Source of the DNA: Nitratireductor kimnyeongensis
GTDB lineage: Bacteria > Pseudomonadota > Alphaproteobacteria > Rhizobiales > Rhizobiaceae
NCBI RefSeq assembly: GCF_019891395.1
Contig: NZ_CP078144.1
Span: 186,001-250,000 of the forward strand
Direction: 5' to 3'
DNA: 64,000 bases
A program made the position numbers and the translations under genes. Positions 44,060-52,968 of this stretch are shown here, piece by piece. Position 1 is the stretch's first letter, and each line of letters opens with the position of its first letter. The notes under the pieces were generated by a model. That model was not told the DNA's origin, searched no databases, and saw only the letters and a program-made list of their open reading frames with translations.

Positions 44060-45339
44060 ACGCCCAACCTGCTCCTTTCGCCGATGTCCGGGCACAGGAT
44101 CACGCGCTGGCCGCGCGCCTTTTTGATGATGTGGCGCGCCTGTCGCCCGATGTGGAAGGCGTCAGCCGTCCGGCCTTTTCCGCGATCGAGACGCAGACGC
44201 TGAAATATCTCGAGGATGTTGCGAAGGTCGAGGGGCTGGCGGTCTGGTATGATGCAGGCTGCAACGCGCTTTTCTCGCTGCCGGAGGATCGCGATGCGGA
44301 GCGTGTCGTCGTTGTTGGCTCCCATGTGGACAGCGTGCCTTTCGGCGGCAATTTCGACGGGCTGGCCGGCGTTGTGGCGGGGCTCATCTGCCTGATCCGC
44401 GCCCGGCGCGAGGGACGCCGTTTTGCAAAACCGGTGCATGTGCTCGCCATGCGGGGTGAGGAAAGCGCCTGGTTCGGCCCGTGCTACATCGGCTCGAAGG
44501 TGCTCACGGGCACGCTTGCAAAGCGCGAACTTGAAGAAACCCACAAGGGCGATGGCCGCACGCTGGAAGAGCATATGGCCGATATCGGCCTGCCGGTCGA
44601 AGATATCCGGGCGCAAAAGCCGCTGATGGATGTGAGCCGCATGGAAGCCTATCTCGAGCTTCACATCGAGCAGGGCCCGCTGCTGATCGGCAAGAACATT
44701 CCGGCAGCCACCGTTTCGGGCATTCGCGGCAATATCCGCTACCGCGCGATCACCTGCCACGGCGAGGCAGGGCACTCCGGCGCAGTGCCGAAGGCCTACA
44801 GGCGCGACCCGGTTCTCGCCATGGCCGATCTTCTGGTGCGGCTCGATGAAAGCTGGACGACGATCCTGAACAAGGGCGACGATCTGGTGCTCACAAGCGG
44901 CATCGTGGCGACAGATCCGGAAAAACACGCCATGTCGCGCATTCCAGACCGTGTGTCGTTCAGCCTCGACATGCGCAGCCAGAAGCCGGAAACACTGGAT
45001 GACATGCGCGCGCTTCTGAAAAGCGAGATCAAGGAGATCGAACGTGACCGTCGGGTGCGATTCGATCTGGGCGAGGAGCTGCGCGTGGAACCGGCGCTTT
45101 GCGACAAAGGGCTGGTGGCGGGCCTTGAGGAGGCGATGCGCAAGGTGGGACAGGAGCCATTCGTGATGCCGAGCGGCGGCGGGCATGATGCTGCCGTGTT
45201 CGCTGGCGCCGGCGTTCCTGCTGCCATGGTGTTCGTGCGCAACCGCAATGGCTCGCACAACCCGCAGGAAGCGATGGAGATCGACGATTTCCTTGCCGGC
45301 GTGGATATCCTCTCTGCTTTCCTTGCGGGGGCGGAGTGA
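44056..45339 (+). CDS. M20-family amidase/carbamoylase (hydantoinase/carbamoylase type)
   Basis: The 427-residue zinc-dependent hydrolase has the metal-ligand motifs GSHVDSVPFGGNFDG near residues 93-107, RGEESAWFG near 132-140, and HIEQGPLL. The C-terminal GGGHDAAVFA closes the active site. The family covers N-carbamoyl-L-amino-acid hydrolases, allantoate amidohydrolase and beta-ureidopropionase. It overlaps pyrD by four bases. N-carbamoyl-L-aspartate, the product of dihydroorotate ring opening, is a natural candidate substrate. That assignment is from context only. Confidence 0.87.
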   Translation: MNAQPAPFADVRAQDHALAARLFDDVARLSPDVEGVSRPAFSAIETQTLKYLEDVAKVEGLAVWYDAGCNALFSLPEDRDAERVVVVGSHVDSVPFGGNFDGLAGVVAGLICLIRARREGRRFAKPVHVLAMRGEESAWFGPCYIGSKVLTGTLAKRELEETHKGDGRTLEEHMADIGLPVEDIRAQKPLMDVSRMEAYLELHIEQGPLLIGKNIPAATVSGIRGNIRYRAITCHGEAGHSGAVPKAYRRDPVLAMADLLVRLDESWTTILNKGDDLVLTSGIVATDPEKHAMSRIPDRVSFSLDMRSQKPETLDDMRALLKSEIKEIERDRRVRFDLGEELRVEPALCDKGLVAGLEEAMRKVGQEPFVMPSGGGHDAAVFAGAGVPAAMVFVRNRNGSHNPQEAMEIDDFLAGVDILSAFLAGAE

Positions 45340-45440
45340 CGGTGCGTTTTCTACAGGAAACGAATCTCCTCATTGCCGGGCTGGCTCACGCGGGAGATTG
45401 CTGTTAGCGAAAAGGCCCGATCAACGAACAGGACCACGAC

Positions 45441-46136
45441 ATGTTCTCCAACACCTTTCCCGACCGCACTGCCATTTCGCAGATGGTCGCCCGCATGCTT
45501 CTGGAGATCGAGGCGGTGCATTTTCGCGCTGAGCAGCCGTTCACGTTCACGTCTGGTCTTGCAAGTCCGGTCTATATCGACTGCCGCAAGCTGATCTCCT
45601 ACCCGCGCGTTCGCGCCGCGATCATGGATTTCGCGGCCTCGGTCATCTTCCGCAACGTCGGTTTCGAGCAGTTCGACGCGGTGGCGGGCGGCGAGACGGC
45701 GGGCATCCCCTTCGCGGCCTGGCTGGCCGAACGCATGGGACTGCCGATGCAATATGTGCGCAAAAAGCCGAAAGGCTTTGGCCGCGACGCGCAGATCGAG
45801 GGCGCGCTGAGCGAAGGCGCGCGCGTGCTTCTGGTCGAGGATCTGACCACCGATGGCGGCAGCAAGATCAAGTTTGCCGAGGCCGTGGCCCGAACCGGTG
45901 CGCAGGTTACCGACACGTTCGCCGTCTTTTACTACGACATCTTCCCCGACACGCCGAAGCGGCTTGAAGCCGCCGGCATGCGGCTTCATCATCTGGCCAC
46001 CTGGTGGGATGTGCTCGCCGTCTGCAAGGAAGAAAATCGCTTTTCGCCGGAAACGATCGTTGAGGTCGAAAAATTCCTGAATGCGCCTACCGAATGGTCG
46101 GCGAACCATGGCGGCATTTCAGAACTGCCGCAGTAA
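45441..46136 (+). CDS. pyrE: orotate phosphoribosyltransferase
   Basis: The 231-residue protein has the PRPP loop [14 protein letters not shown] (129-142), the N-terminal [17 protein letters not shown], and [19 protein letters not shown]. These match the rhizobial form of PyrE. It converts orotate and PRPP to orotidine 5'-monophosphate. It lies 101 bases after the M20 hydrolase gene. Because the sequence is the standard rhizobial type, this may be the main pyrE of the genome rather than a salvage copy. Confidence 0.93.
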   Translation: MFSNTFPDRTAISQMVARMLLEIEAVHFRAEQPFTFTSGLASPVYIDCRKLISYPRVRAAIMDFAASVIFRNVGFEQFDAVAGGETAGIPFAAWLAERMGLPMQYVRKKPKGFGRDAQIEGALSEGARVLLVEDLTTDGGSKIKFAEAVARTGAQVTDTFAVFYYDIFPDTPKRLEAAGMRLHHLATWWDVLAVCKEENRFSPETIVEVEKFLNAPTEWSANHGGISELPQ

Positions 46137-46155
46137 ATCCCAAAGGACCTGGATC

Positions 46156-46482
46156 ATGTTTGATACGTTTTTGAAGGATCTGAACGAGCAGGGCGGAAGC
46201 GTTCGCGCCTATGAAGGCTGCGCGGTCAAGGCCCATGCCCGCATCACCAGCGAGCCGGAAAACGCCGCTGCCCTTCTGCTCATCGCCTATGCCGCGCAGC
46301 GTTTCGTGGAAGCCTATGACGACCAGCCGCTCACCATGACGGCGGCGGATGAGGAGCTGGAGCTCTTCACCGAGATCGTCAACACGCTCGATGCGGCCTA
46401 TAAGGACGGATCCGAGGCTGACAAGCTTTCCGCTCTCAACAAGGCCTCGGCGCGTCTGGCCGCGACGATCAAGGCCGGCTAA
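46156..46482 (+). CDS. small conserved-looking protein of unknown function
   Basis: The 108-residue soluble, mostly helical protein (MFDTFLKDLNEQGGS) has no motif I recognise. Acidic and alanine-rich stretches dominate (AALLLIAYAAQRFVEAYDDQ). It lies 19 bases after pyrE in the same direction, with GGACCTGG upstream of the ATG, so it is probably co-transcribed. Codon character is like its neighbours, so it looks like a real gene. No function is proposed. Confidence 0.75.
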   Translation: MFDTFLKDLNEQGGSVRAYEGCAVKAHARITSEPENAAALLLIAYAAQRFVEAYDDQPLTMTAADEELELFTEIVNTLDAAYKDGSEADKLSALNKASARLAATIKAG

Positions 46483-46627
46483 ACAGGCTTCAATTCACTG
46501 ACAGATGATGCGCTCGCCGGGTTTTTCCGGCGAGCAAATTCGTTGTGCGCCGATCATGGCCAAATAGCCGTTTCCTTTCCTCCTCGCATGGGATAGCTTC
46601 GCGCCCGAATTCGTATGGGAGCCGGGT

Positions 46628-47140
46628 TTGCATCTGTATATGAGGTTTTGCGCGGGGCTGGATCGTCTGGCAACGGCGCTCTGTGTTCTTGCCTGCCTGG
46701 CGCTGACGGCCAGCGTGCTTGCCATCGTCGTGATGCGCTATGGCTTTGGGGTCGGGTTCATCGAGCTGCAGGATTTCGCCTCCTACACATTTGCCGTGCT
46801 CCTCATATTCTCCGTGCCGGTGTGCCTGCGCAGAGGCGGGCATGTGCGTGTTGAGATCCTGTCGGAGAACCTTCCGCCCGTTTACACGCGCATCGCGGAT
46901 GCCGTGGCGGTCTTTCTGTTTCTCGTGCCGGTGTTCAGTTTGATCATCTGGGCCGACTGGGCGGATCTCGCCTATTCCTGGTCCATCCGCGAGGCTTCCG
47001 TTGAAACGGGTGGGCTTCCAGGCCTGTTCATCGTCAAGACGGCCCTGCCGCTCGGGGCTGCAATGATGATCCTGCAGGGTATCGCCATGGTGCTCGCGCC
47101 GGACGCACAACGCACCGCCGAAGACGAGCCGGCCCTATGA
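46628..47140 (+). CDS. TRAP transporter small permease, second system
   Basis: The 170-residue DctQ-type protein has four hydrophobic helices and the pattern MRYGFGVGFIELQDFASY near residues 36-53, then RRGGHVRVEIL. A TTG start at 46628 is backed by GGGAGCC immediately upstream; an ATG twelve bases later is the alternative. It overlaps the DctM gene by four bases. Confidence 0.88.
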   Translation: MHLYMRFCAGLDRLATALCVLACLALTASVLAIVVMRYGFGVGFIELQDFASYTFAVLLIFSVPVCLRRGGHVRVEILSENLPPVYTRIADAVAVFLFLVPVFSLIIWADWADLAYSWSIREASVETGGLPGLFIVKTALPLGAAMMILQGIAMVLAPDAQRTAEDEPAL

Positions 47141-48687
47141 CCCTTTCCGAGCTGTTTCTGTGCCTGATGCTGGTCGGGCTGTTCGCCGGCATTCTGAGTG
47201 GCATTCCGGCCATGCTCGCCATTGCCGGTGTGCCCTTTGTCGTCGCGGTCATTGCCAGCCTCTTCGGCGCGTTCGATCTGTCCTTTCTGGATTTCTTTCC
47301 AAGCCGCGTCTGGGGCGTGATGAGCAACACGCTTCTGATGGCGGTGCCGCTTTTCATCCTCATGGGCGTGGTGTTGGAGCGATCGCAGCTTGCCGAGCGC
47401 ATGCTGGAAGTGCTGCGCGAGATGCTTGGCGCATCGCCCCGCGGCCTTGCCCTTTCCGTGTTGCTCTTTAGCGCGCTCATAGCGGCGTCCACCGGCATTG
47501 TCGGCGCGACGGTCGTCATGCTGGGCCTCGTCAGCCTTCCCGCCATGCTGCAGGCGGGGGTTTCGCCGCGCGTGTCGAGCGGCATCATCTGCGCCAGCGG
47601 CACGCTGGGTCAGATCATCCCGCCTTCCATCCTGCTCGTGCTTCTGGGGGACCAGATCGGCAACACCTATCTGGAAGCTCAACAGAAGGCCGGCAATTTT
47701 GCGCCCGACGCCGTGTCCGTGGGCGATCTCTTCGCCGGGGCCATCCTGCCGGGATTAATGCTGGTTGGCCTCTATGGTCTCTACATCCTCTTCACATTGC
47801 GCGGTGGGCACAAAACTGCCAAGGAGACCCGCCGCGCGCGGGTTCCGCTGAGCCGCATCCTTGGCGTCTTCCTGCCACCGCTTCTGCTCATTCTGGCGGT
47901 TCTGGGGTCCATTCTTGGCGGTGTTGCCACCACCACGGAAGCGGCGGGCCTCGGGGCCGTTGGCACGATCCTGCTCGCCGGTTATACGCGCGGTCGCGTT
48001 GGCCGTGCGGGACGGGGTGTCATCCTCTCCGCTGTTGTCGCGGGCGGTATTCTGGTGCTCCTGCGTGCACTTGGCCTTGTGCCGCCCTCCGGGCTTGGCA
48101 CTCCCGCTGGGTTCACTGCGCTCCTTGCTGCCGCACTGATCGCTGCCGGTGTCGTTTTCGCTGGCTGGCGCCTCCTGCGCACGGATATTCTGGTTCCCGC
48201 CGTCATCGACACGCTGCGCATTTCCGGCATGGTGTTTGGCATCATCATTGCCGCATCCATGCTGTCGCTGGTGTTTCGCGGTTTCGGTGGCGACGAATTG
48301 GTGGCCGGCTTTCTGGAGCAGGTGCCGGGCGGCAAATGGGGAGCCCTCGCGCTCGTCATGGTGGTCGTCTTCTTCCTCGGTTTCATCCTCGAAGCGGTGG
48401 AGATTATCTACATTGTCGTGCCGCTTCTCGGCGCGCCTATCTTGGCAACTGACTTCTCTCCCGTCTGGTTCGCAGTGCTGCTGGCGATGAACCTGCAGAC
48501 CTCGTTTCTGACCCCGCCTTTCGGCTTCGCGCTGTTCTATTATCGCTCGGTTGCGCCCCGTAGCATCACGACATTGGAAATCTACCGTTCGGTGATTCCC
48601 TTCGTGGTCATACAACTTGTGGCTTTGGCGCTTCTCATTACGTTCCCGGCTGTGGTTACATGGCTGCCGGAGATGCTCTTCAGATAG
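47137..48687 (+). CDS. TRAP transporter large permease, second system
   Basis: The 516-residue membrane protein belongs to the longer DctM branch, with an extra helical segment around residues 240-340. It has NTLLMAVPLFILMGVVLERS, CASGTLGQIIPPSILLVLLG and NLQTSFLTPPFGFALFYYR. The last motif is typical of TRAP permeases paired with TakP-type receptors for keto acids. It overlaps DctQ and is followed by the receptor gene after 24 bases. Confidence 0.91.
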   Translation: MTLSELFLCLMLVGLFAGILSGIPAMLAIAGVPFVVAVIASLFGAFDLSFLDFFPSRVWGVMSNTLLMAVPLFILMGVVLERSQLAERMLEVLREMLGASPRGLALSVLLFSALIAASTGIVGATVVMLGLVSLPAMLQAGVSPRVSSGIICASGTLGQIIPPSILLVLLGDQIGNTYLEAQQKAGNFAPDAVSVGDLFAGAILPGLMLVGLYGLYILFTLRGGHKTAKETRRARVPLSRILGVFLPPLLLILAVLGSILGGVATTTEAAGLGAVGTILLAGYTRGRVGRAGRGVILSAVVAGGILVLLRALGLVPPSGLGTPAGFTALLAAALIAAGVVFAGWRLLRTDILVPAVIDTLRISGMVFGIIIAASMLSLVFRGFGGDELVAGFLEQVPGGKWGALALVMVVVFFLGFILEAVEIIYIVVPLLGAPILATDFSPVWFAVLLAMNLQTSFLTPPFGFALFYYRSVAPRSITTLEIYRSVIPFVVIQLVALALLITFPAVVTWLPEMLFR

Positions 48688-48711
48688 TCGTTGTTCAGGA
48701 GGAAACCCGAC

Positions 48712-49770
48712 ATGAAACGCAGAACATTCCTTACCGCCGGTGCCGGCGCCACGGCTGTGGCGCTCGCCACACCGGCCATTGCGCAGGGCAAGATCGAGTG
48801 GAACCTGCCCACCAGCTTTCCCAAGAATGCGCCGGGCGTGGGCACAAACGTCACCAACTTCGCCGAGAAGGTTGCGGCGATGTCAGATGGCCGTTTGAGC
48901 TTCAAGGTTTTTGGCGGTGGCGAACTGGTTCCGCCCTTTGGCGTGGAGGATGCCGTGCAGCAGGGCAAGGCCCCGGTCGGCCATAACCCGCCCTATTATG
49001 CCGCCGGCAAGAACCCCTCGCTTCACTGGTTTACCGCCGTTCCTTTCGGCATGACGGCAGCCGAACATTACGCATGGTTGCGCTATGGCGGTGGTCAGGA
49101 GCTGTGGGACGATATCTACGCCCAGCGCAATCTCAAGCCGCTCTACTCCGGTAATTCCAACACGCAGAGCGCCGGTTGGTTCAAATCCGAGATCAAGTCG
49201 CTGGAAGACCTCAAGGGTCTGAATATGCGTATTGCCGGTCTCGGTGGCGAGATGTACCGGAAGCTTGGCGTGAATGCCGTTTTGATGCCCCCGCCGGAGA
49301 TCTTCCAGGCGATGCAGTCGGGCGCGCTCGACGCGGCTGAATGGGTCGGGCCTTTCCTGGACCAGGCGTTCGGCCTTCAGAAGATCACCAAGAACTGCTA
49401 CCTGCCGGCCTATAATGAGCCGAGTGCGGCGCTGGCCATCGTCTTCAACAAGGACGCTTGGGCCGAGCTTTCGCCCGACCTTCAGGCAATCTGTGAGGCA
49501 GCTGCCCTTGCAGCAAGCCAGGAAGCGCTTGCCCAGTTCGACTACCACAACGCCCGTGCCTTGGCCGCACTTGAGGCCGAAGGCGTTGTCTTCCGCGACG
49601 TTCCGGATGATGTGGCCGAAGGACTCAAGAGCGCCTGGGAAGAGGTTCGCGACGAACTGACCGCGCAAAGCGAGGATGTTGCCCGGGTGCGCGAGAGCTA
49701 TGACACCTTCCTGGCCGAAAGCGTGAAATACGCCAATGTCATGAACATGCCGCTTCTCAAGCGGCGCTAA
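48712..49770 (+). CDS. TRAP substrate-binding protein, TakP/LakP-like
   Basis: The 352-residue protein has a twin-arginine-like signal (MKRRTFLTAGAGATAVALA) ending near AIAQG. It has TakP-family features: GLNMRIAGLGGEMYRKLGV with the carboxylate-binding Arg, and DAAEWVGPFLDQAFGLQ. TakP-type receptors dimerise and bind alpha-keto acids or lactate together with a cation. It closes the second TRAP set. ATG 48712 has AGGAGGAAA upstream. Ligand is inferred from subfamily only. Confidence 0.9.
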   Translation: MKRRTFLTAGAGATAVALATPAIAQGKIEWNLPTSFPKNAPGVGTNVTNFAEKVAAMSDGRLSFKVFGGGELVPPFGVEDAVQQGKAPVGHNPPYYAAGKNPSLHWFTAVPFGMTAAEHYAWLRYGGGQELWDDIYAQRNLKPLYSGNSNTQSAGWFKSEIKSLEDLKGLNMRIAGLGGEMYRKLGVNAVLMPPPEIFQAMQSGALDAAEWVGPFLDQAFGLQKITKNCYLPAYNEPSAALAIVFNKDAWAELSPDLQAICEAAALAASQEALAQFDYHNARALAALEAEGVVFRDVPDDVAEGLKSAWEEVRDELTAQSEDVARVRESYDTFLAESVKYANVMNMPLLKRR

Positions 49771-49784
49771 GAGAAGCAGCTTGC

Positions 49785-49812
49785 GCAGTGGGCGAGTGTT
49801 TTCGCCCACTGC
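49785..49812 (+). terminator. strong hairpin after the second TRAP operon
   Basis: GCAGTGGGCGA and TCGCCCACTGC form a perfect 11-bp stem around GTGTTT, 15 bases after the receptor stop. No T-run follows, so it may work as a weak terminator or mRNA-end structure. Confidence 0.55.
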
Positions 49813-49872
49813 AATCCAGAGTGCAGCATTCGTCGCAGTGACACGTCTGCCGAAATGTGTCACGAAGCTTCC

Positions 49873-50274
49873 ATGAAGCTGATGCTTGACATGTTGAAGG
49901 ACCGCCTTGCGACTGGCCTTATCGCCGGTCTTCTGGCCTATTTCCTTCTCATGCAGGGCTTTGCCTCAGCTTTCGCACAGGGTGCGATGGCGGGTAGTGG
50001 GGGTATTCCCGGTTTCATCATCTGTACGCCGGGCGGAATCGGCCTGGCTGAAACTGACGGCACGGCGCCCGCGCCCGGAACGCATGATTGTTGCACCACG
50101 CTTTGCCAGGCTGGCTGTGTGGCATCGCCGGCTCTGCCGGACGTTCATGCAGGGCTCGACTGCACTCGCAATGATGCGGCCTCCATTGCGGGCCTGCCCA
50201 GTGCGCGGACCTTTCATCCTGTTGCGCTTGGCTTTCTGGCGGAGGCGCGAGCCCCGCCATCCTTCTCCATCTGA
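49873..50274 (+). CDS. DUF2946-like small cysteine-rich membrane/secreted protein
   Basis: The 133-residue protein has one N-terminal hydrophobic segment (GLIAGLLAYFLLMQGFASAF). A cysteine-containing stretch follows (FIICTPGGIGL, then HDCCTTLCQAGC), resembling DUF2946 proteins. These often sit beside copper-handling genes; the cluster of His and Cys could bind metal. The PCuAC gene follows after 65 bases. ATG 49873 is one of two nearby starts. Function is unproven. Confidence 0.7.
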   Translation: MKLMLDMLKDRLATGLIAGLLAYFLLMQGFASAFAQGAMAGSGGIPGFIICTPGGIGLAETDGTAPAPGTHDCCTTLCQAGCVASPALPDVHAGLDCTRNDAASIAGLPSARTFHPVALGFLAEARAPPSFSI

Positions 50275-50339
50275 CGCATTGAACCAACAATACGACCACG
50301 CAAGCCCGTGGTCGTTATCTGCGCTTATGGAGACAAGAC

Positions 50340-50834
50340 ATGCGCTTTATGACCCGTATCTTTGCGGCAGCACTGCTGTTTACTGCCGCCCCTGCATTCG
50401 CTGGCGACTACACGCTCGGCAAAATGGAAATCGACCAGCCATGGACTCGTGCGACACCGCCAGGTGCAAAGGCCGCTGGGGGTTTCGTGACCATCATGAA
50501 CGACGGTGAAGAAGACGACCAGCTGATCGGTGCCAAAGCTGGATTTGCTGGTCGCGTCGAGCTGCACACGATGGACATGACCGATGGCGTGATGAAGATG
50601 CGCCATCTGCCCGATGGCATCCCGGTGCCCGCCGGCGAGACGGTCAGTCTTGCGCCAGGCGGCTTGCACATCATGTTCATGGACCTTCGTGAATCGCTTG
50701 CTGAAGGAGGGCCTGTCCCAGTGTCGCTGACATTCGAAAAGGCCGGCACGATTGAGGTAGAGATGTCGGTCGCGAAGCCTGGTGCGCCCGCTCCTGACGG
50801 CCACACCCACATGCATGACGAGAGCACCAACTGA
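50340..50834 (+). CDS. PCuAC-type periplasmic copper chaperone
   Basis: The 164-residue protein has a signal peptide ending AAPAFAG and the PCuAC copper site made by His76, Met87, His110 and Met112 (ELHTMDM, KMRHL, GGLHIMFM). A His-rich tail (DGHTHMHDE) gives extra copper binding. PCuAC delivers Cu(I) toward the CuA or CuB site of heme-copper oxidases. It is followed with a one-base overlap by a SCO gene, its usual partner. Confidence 0.9.
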   Translation: MRFMTRIFAAALLFTAAPAFAGDYTLGKMEIDQPWTRATPPGAKAAGGFVTIMNDGEEDDQLIGAKAGFAGRVELHTMDMTDGVMKMRHLPDGIPVPAGETVSLAPGGLHIMFMDLRESLAEGGPVPVSLTFEKAGTIEVEMSVAKPGAPAPDGHTHMHDESTN

Positions 50835-51439
50835 TGTCGCGCCGATCACTTTCAATTCTGGCCGGTGGTGTTCTCGCGCTGGTCCTTGCGATCGTTGCTG
50901 TCGCAACGTTGAATCTTTCCCCCGGCGGCAAATCCGGCGGCGGAACAGGCACAGCTGATATTGGCGGTGCATTCACGCTTGTCGGTGAGGACGGAGAAAC
51001 CGTGACCGAGGCCGATTTCCGCGGCAAACCAACGGCGATCTTTTTCGGCTTCACCTTTTGCCCCGATGTTTGCCCGACCACGCTTTTCGAACTGTCAGGT
51101 CTAATCGAGGCGCTGGGTCCGGACGCGGACAAGCTGAATTACGCTTTCGTCTCGGTCGATTGGGAACGCGACGGCCCGGAAGATCTCGCCCGATACACGT
51201 CGAGCTTCGACGACCGCATCAAGGGGCTTTCGGGAACACAGGAGCAGATTGAATCCGTAACTCAGGCTTACCGCGTCTATTACAAAAAAGTGCCTACGGC
51301 TGAGGGTGAATACACGATCGATCACACGGCATCGGTCTATCTGATGGACGCGGACGGTGGTTTCGTTGGCACGCTCTCCTACGGGGAAGCGCACGATTCC
51401 ATGCTTGAGAAGTTAAAGCGCCTGGCGGCGAACGGCTGA
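50834..51439 (+). CDS. SCO1/SenC-family copper chaperone
   Basis: The 201-residue membrane-anchored thioredoxin-fold protein has an N-terminal helix (SILAGGVLALVLAIVAVATL). The copper/thiol site is Cys76 and Cys80 (FCPDVC), with His164 (DHTAS) as the third ligand. SCO proteins load copper into the CuA centre of cytochrome oxidase. It shares one base with the PCuAC stop and precedes the PepSY gene by 11 bases. Confidence 0.92.
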   Translation: MSRRSLSILAGGVLALVLAIVAVATLNLSPGGKSGGGTGTADIGGAFTLVGEDGETVTEADFRGKPTAIFFGFTFCPDVCPTTLFELSGLIEALGPDADKLNYAFVSVDWERDGPEDLARYTSSFDDRIKGLSGTQEQIESVTQAYRVYYKKVPTAEGEYTIDHTASVYLMDADGGFVGTLSYGEAHDSMLEKLKRLAANG

Positions 51440-51450
51440 GGGAGGGGAAG

Positions 51451-52878
51451 TTGACCAACATTGATACACAGGCGCTCTCCAATGCGTCGGACAGTGCTCG
51501 AAGTGACAAGACACTTGCGCGCAAATTCTATATGGCGGCATGGCGTTGGCACTTCTATGCCGGTCTCTATGTCGCGCCATTTCTGGCGATGCTCGCCATC
51601 ACCGGTCTCATCATGCTCTGGGTAAGCGCCATAGATGGCCGTGACGGCGAGAAGATTACTGTCACGCCACAGGGCGAGCAGACCAGTGTTCTTGCACAGG
51701 CGTCGGCCGCGCAGACGGCCCTTCATGAAGGCCATGTGGTCGAATATGTCGCGCCGCCCGCCGCCGACCGTGCCGCGGTTTTCCGCGTGGACAGTGGAGG
51801 CGAGGCGATAATGGTCGCCGTCGATCCCTACACGGCCGAAGTGCTGGATATCTGGAACCGCCAGGCGGGATGGTATGATTTTGCCACCGACATTCACGGC
51901 ACGCTTTTGATCGGCGACCTTGGGGACAGATTGATCGAGATCGCAGCGGGTTTCGGCATCGTCCTGATCGCCACGGGCCTCTATCTGTGGTGGCCGCGAG
52001 AGGGGCAGAGGATTGGCAAGTCTCTCCGACCTGATCTTGCTGCACGGGGTCGTTCCTTCTGGAAGTCCCTGCACAAGACCACCGGGCTTTATGTTGCGGC
52101 GCTTCTTCTGGTGTTTCTCGTCAGCGGCCTGTCCTGGGCTGGCATCTGGGGGGGGAAGTTCGTACAGGCATGGAGCACCTTCCCGGCGGAGAAATGGGAC
52201 AATGTGCCTTTGTCCGATACGACCCATGCCTCGCTCAACCACGGCGCCACCAAGGATGTGCCCTGGGCGCTGGAACAGACGCCGCTTCCTGCCTCCGGGT
52301 CCGATGCCGGGCGTACCGGCCTGCAGGGATCAGGCCCGTTCAATCTCGACCAAATTGTCGCGTTTGGGCGCAGTCTCGGCTATGAGGGACGCTTCCGCGT
52401 TTCCACGCCGCGTGGCGAATCGGGTGTCTGGACGCTTGCTCAGGATTCCATGAGCAATGATTCTACCGACCCCACCTCCGACAGGACGGTGCATGTCGAT
52501 CAGTACACCGGCAATGTACTGGCGGATGTCCGGTTTACAGACTATTCGCCGGCTGGCAAGGCCATGGCTGTTGGCATCGCTTTCCATGAAGGCGACATGG
52601 GGCTGTGGAACCTCGCCCTGAACACGGTGTTCTGTCTGTCGGTCCTGTTTCTCTCGGTCAGTGGGGTCGTGATGTGGTGGCTGCGGCGGCCCGCTCGTGC
52701 TCTGCGGCTGGCGGCGCCGCCCCTGCCGGCGAACCTGCCCCTCTGGAAAGGCGCCGTGGTGGTGATGCTTCTGGTATCGCTGCTGTTCCCAATGGTGGGC
52801 ATAACGCTGCTGGCGCTTCTCGCGCTCGATGTTCTGGTGATACAGCGCGTCAGACCTCTGGCACGCCTTCTTGCCTAG
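51451..52878 (+). CDS. PepSY-domain membrane protein (PepSY_TM type)
   Basis: The 475-residue membrane protein has a helix at residues 30-52 (FYAGLYVAPFLAMLAITGLI), PepSY-like periplasmic segments, central helices (HKTTGLYVAALLLVFLVSGL), and two or three helices at the C-terminus. The family includes putative iron/siderophore reductases and uptake helpers. In this copper operon a role in metal reduction is possible but unproven. A TTG start with GAGGGG upstream is used. A perfect hairpin follows the stop. Confidence 0.85.
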   Translation: MTNIDTQALSNASDSARSDKTLARKFYMAAWRWHFYAGLYVAPFLAMLAITGLIMLWVSAIDGRDGEKITVTPQGEQTSVLAQASAAQTALHEGHVVEYVAPPAADRAAVFRVDSGGEAIMVAVDPYTAEVLDIWNRQAGWYDFATDIHGTLLIGDLGDRLIEIAAGFGIVLIATGLYLWWPREGQRIGKSLRPDLAARGRSFWKSLHKTTGLYVAALLLVFLVSGLSWAGIWGGKFVQAWSTFPAEKWDNVPLSDTTHASLNHGATKDVPWALEQTPLPASGSDAGRTGLQGSGPFNLDQIVAFGRSLGYEGRFRVSTPRGESGVWTLAQDSMSNDSTDPTSDRTVHVDQYTGNVLADVRFTDYSPAGKAMAVGIAFHEGDMGLWNLALNTVFCLSVLFLSVSGVVMWWLRRPARALRLAAPPLPANLPLWKGAVVVMLLVSLLFPMVGITLLALLALDVLVIQRVRPLARLLA

Positions 52879-52903
52879 GGCATTGCTTGAAAGTGGTATC
52901 GTG

Positions 52904-52932
52904 GGGCGGCGCTTTCCGATTGAGCGCCGCCC
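52904..52932 (+). terminator. strong hairpin after the copper operon
   Basis: GGGCGGCGCT and AGCGCCGCCC form a perfect 10-bp stem around a 9-base loop, 25 bases after the PepSY stop. No T-run follows; it is probably a mRNA-end or weak termination structure. Confidence 0.5.
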
Positions 52933-52968
52933 GCTCTCGTCCTATGATGCGATTGAATGGAGAGTGCG

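Noticed and set aside
43915..45258. 447-codon open frame on the minus strand
   Set aside because: Antisense to the M20 hydrolase gene, which has clear metal-site motifs.
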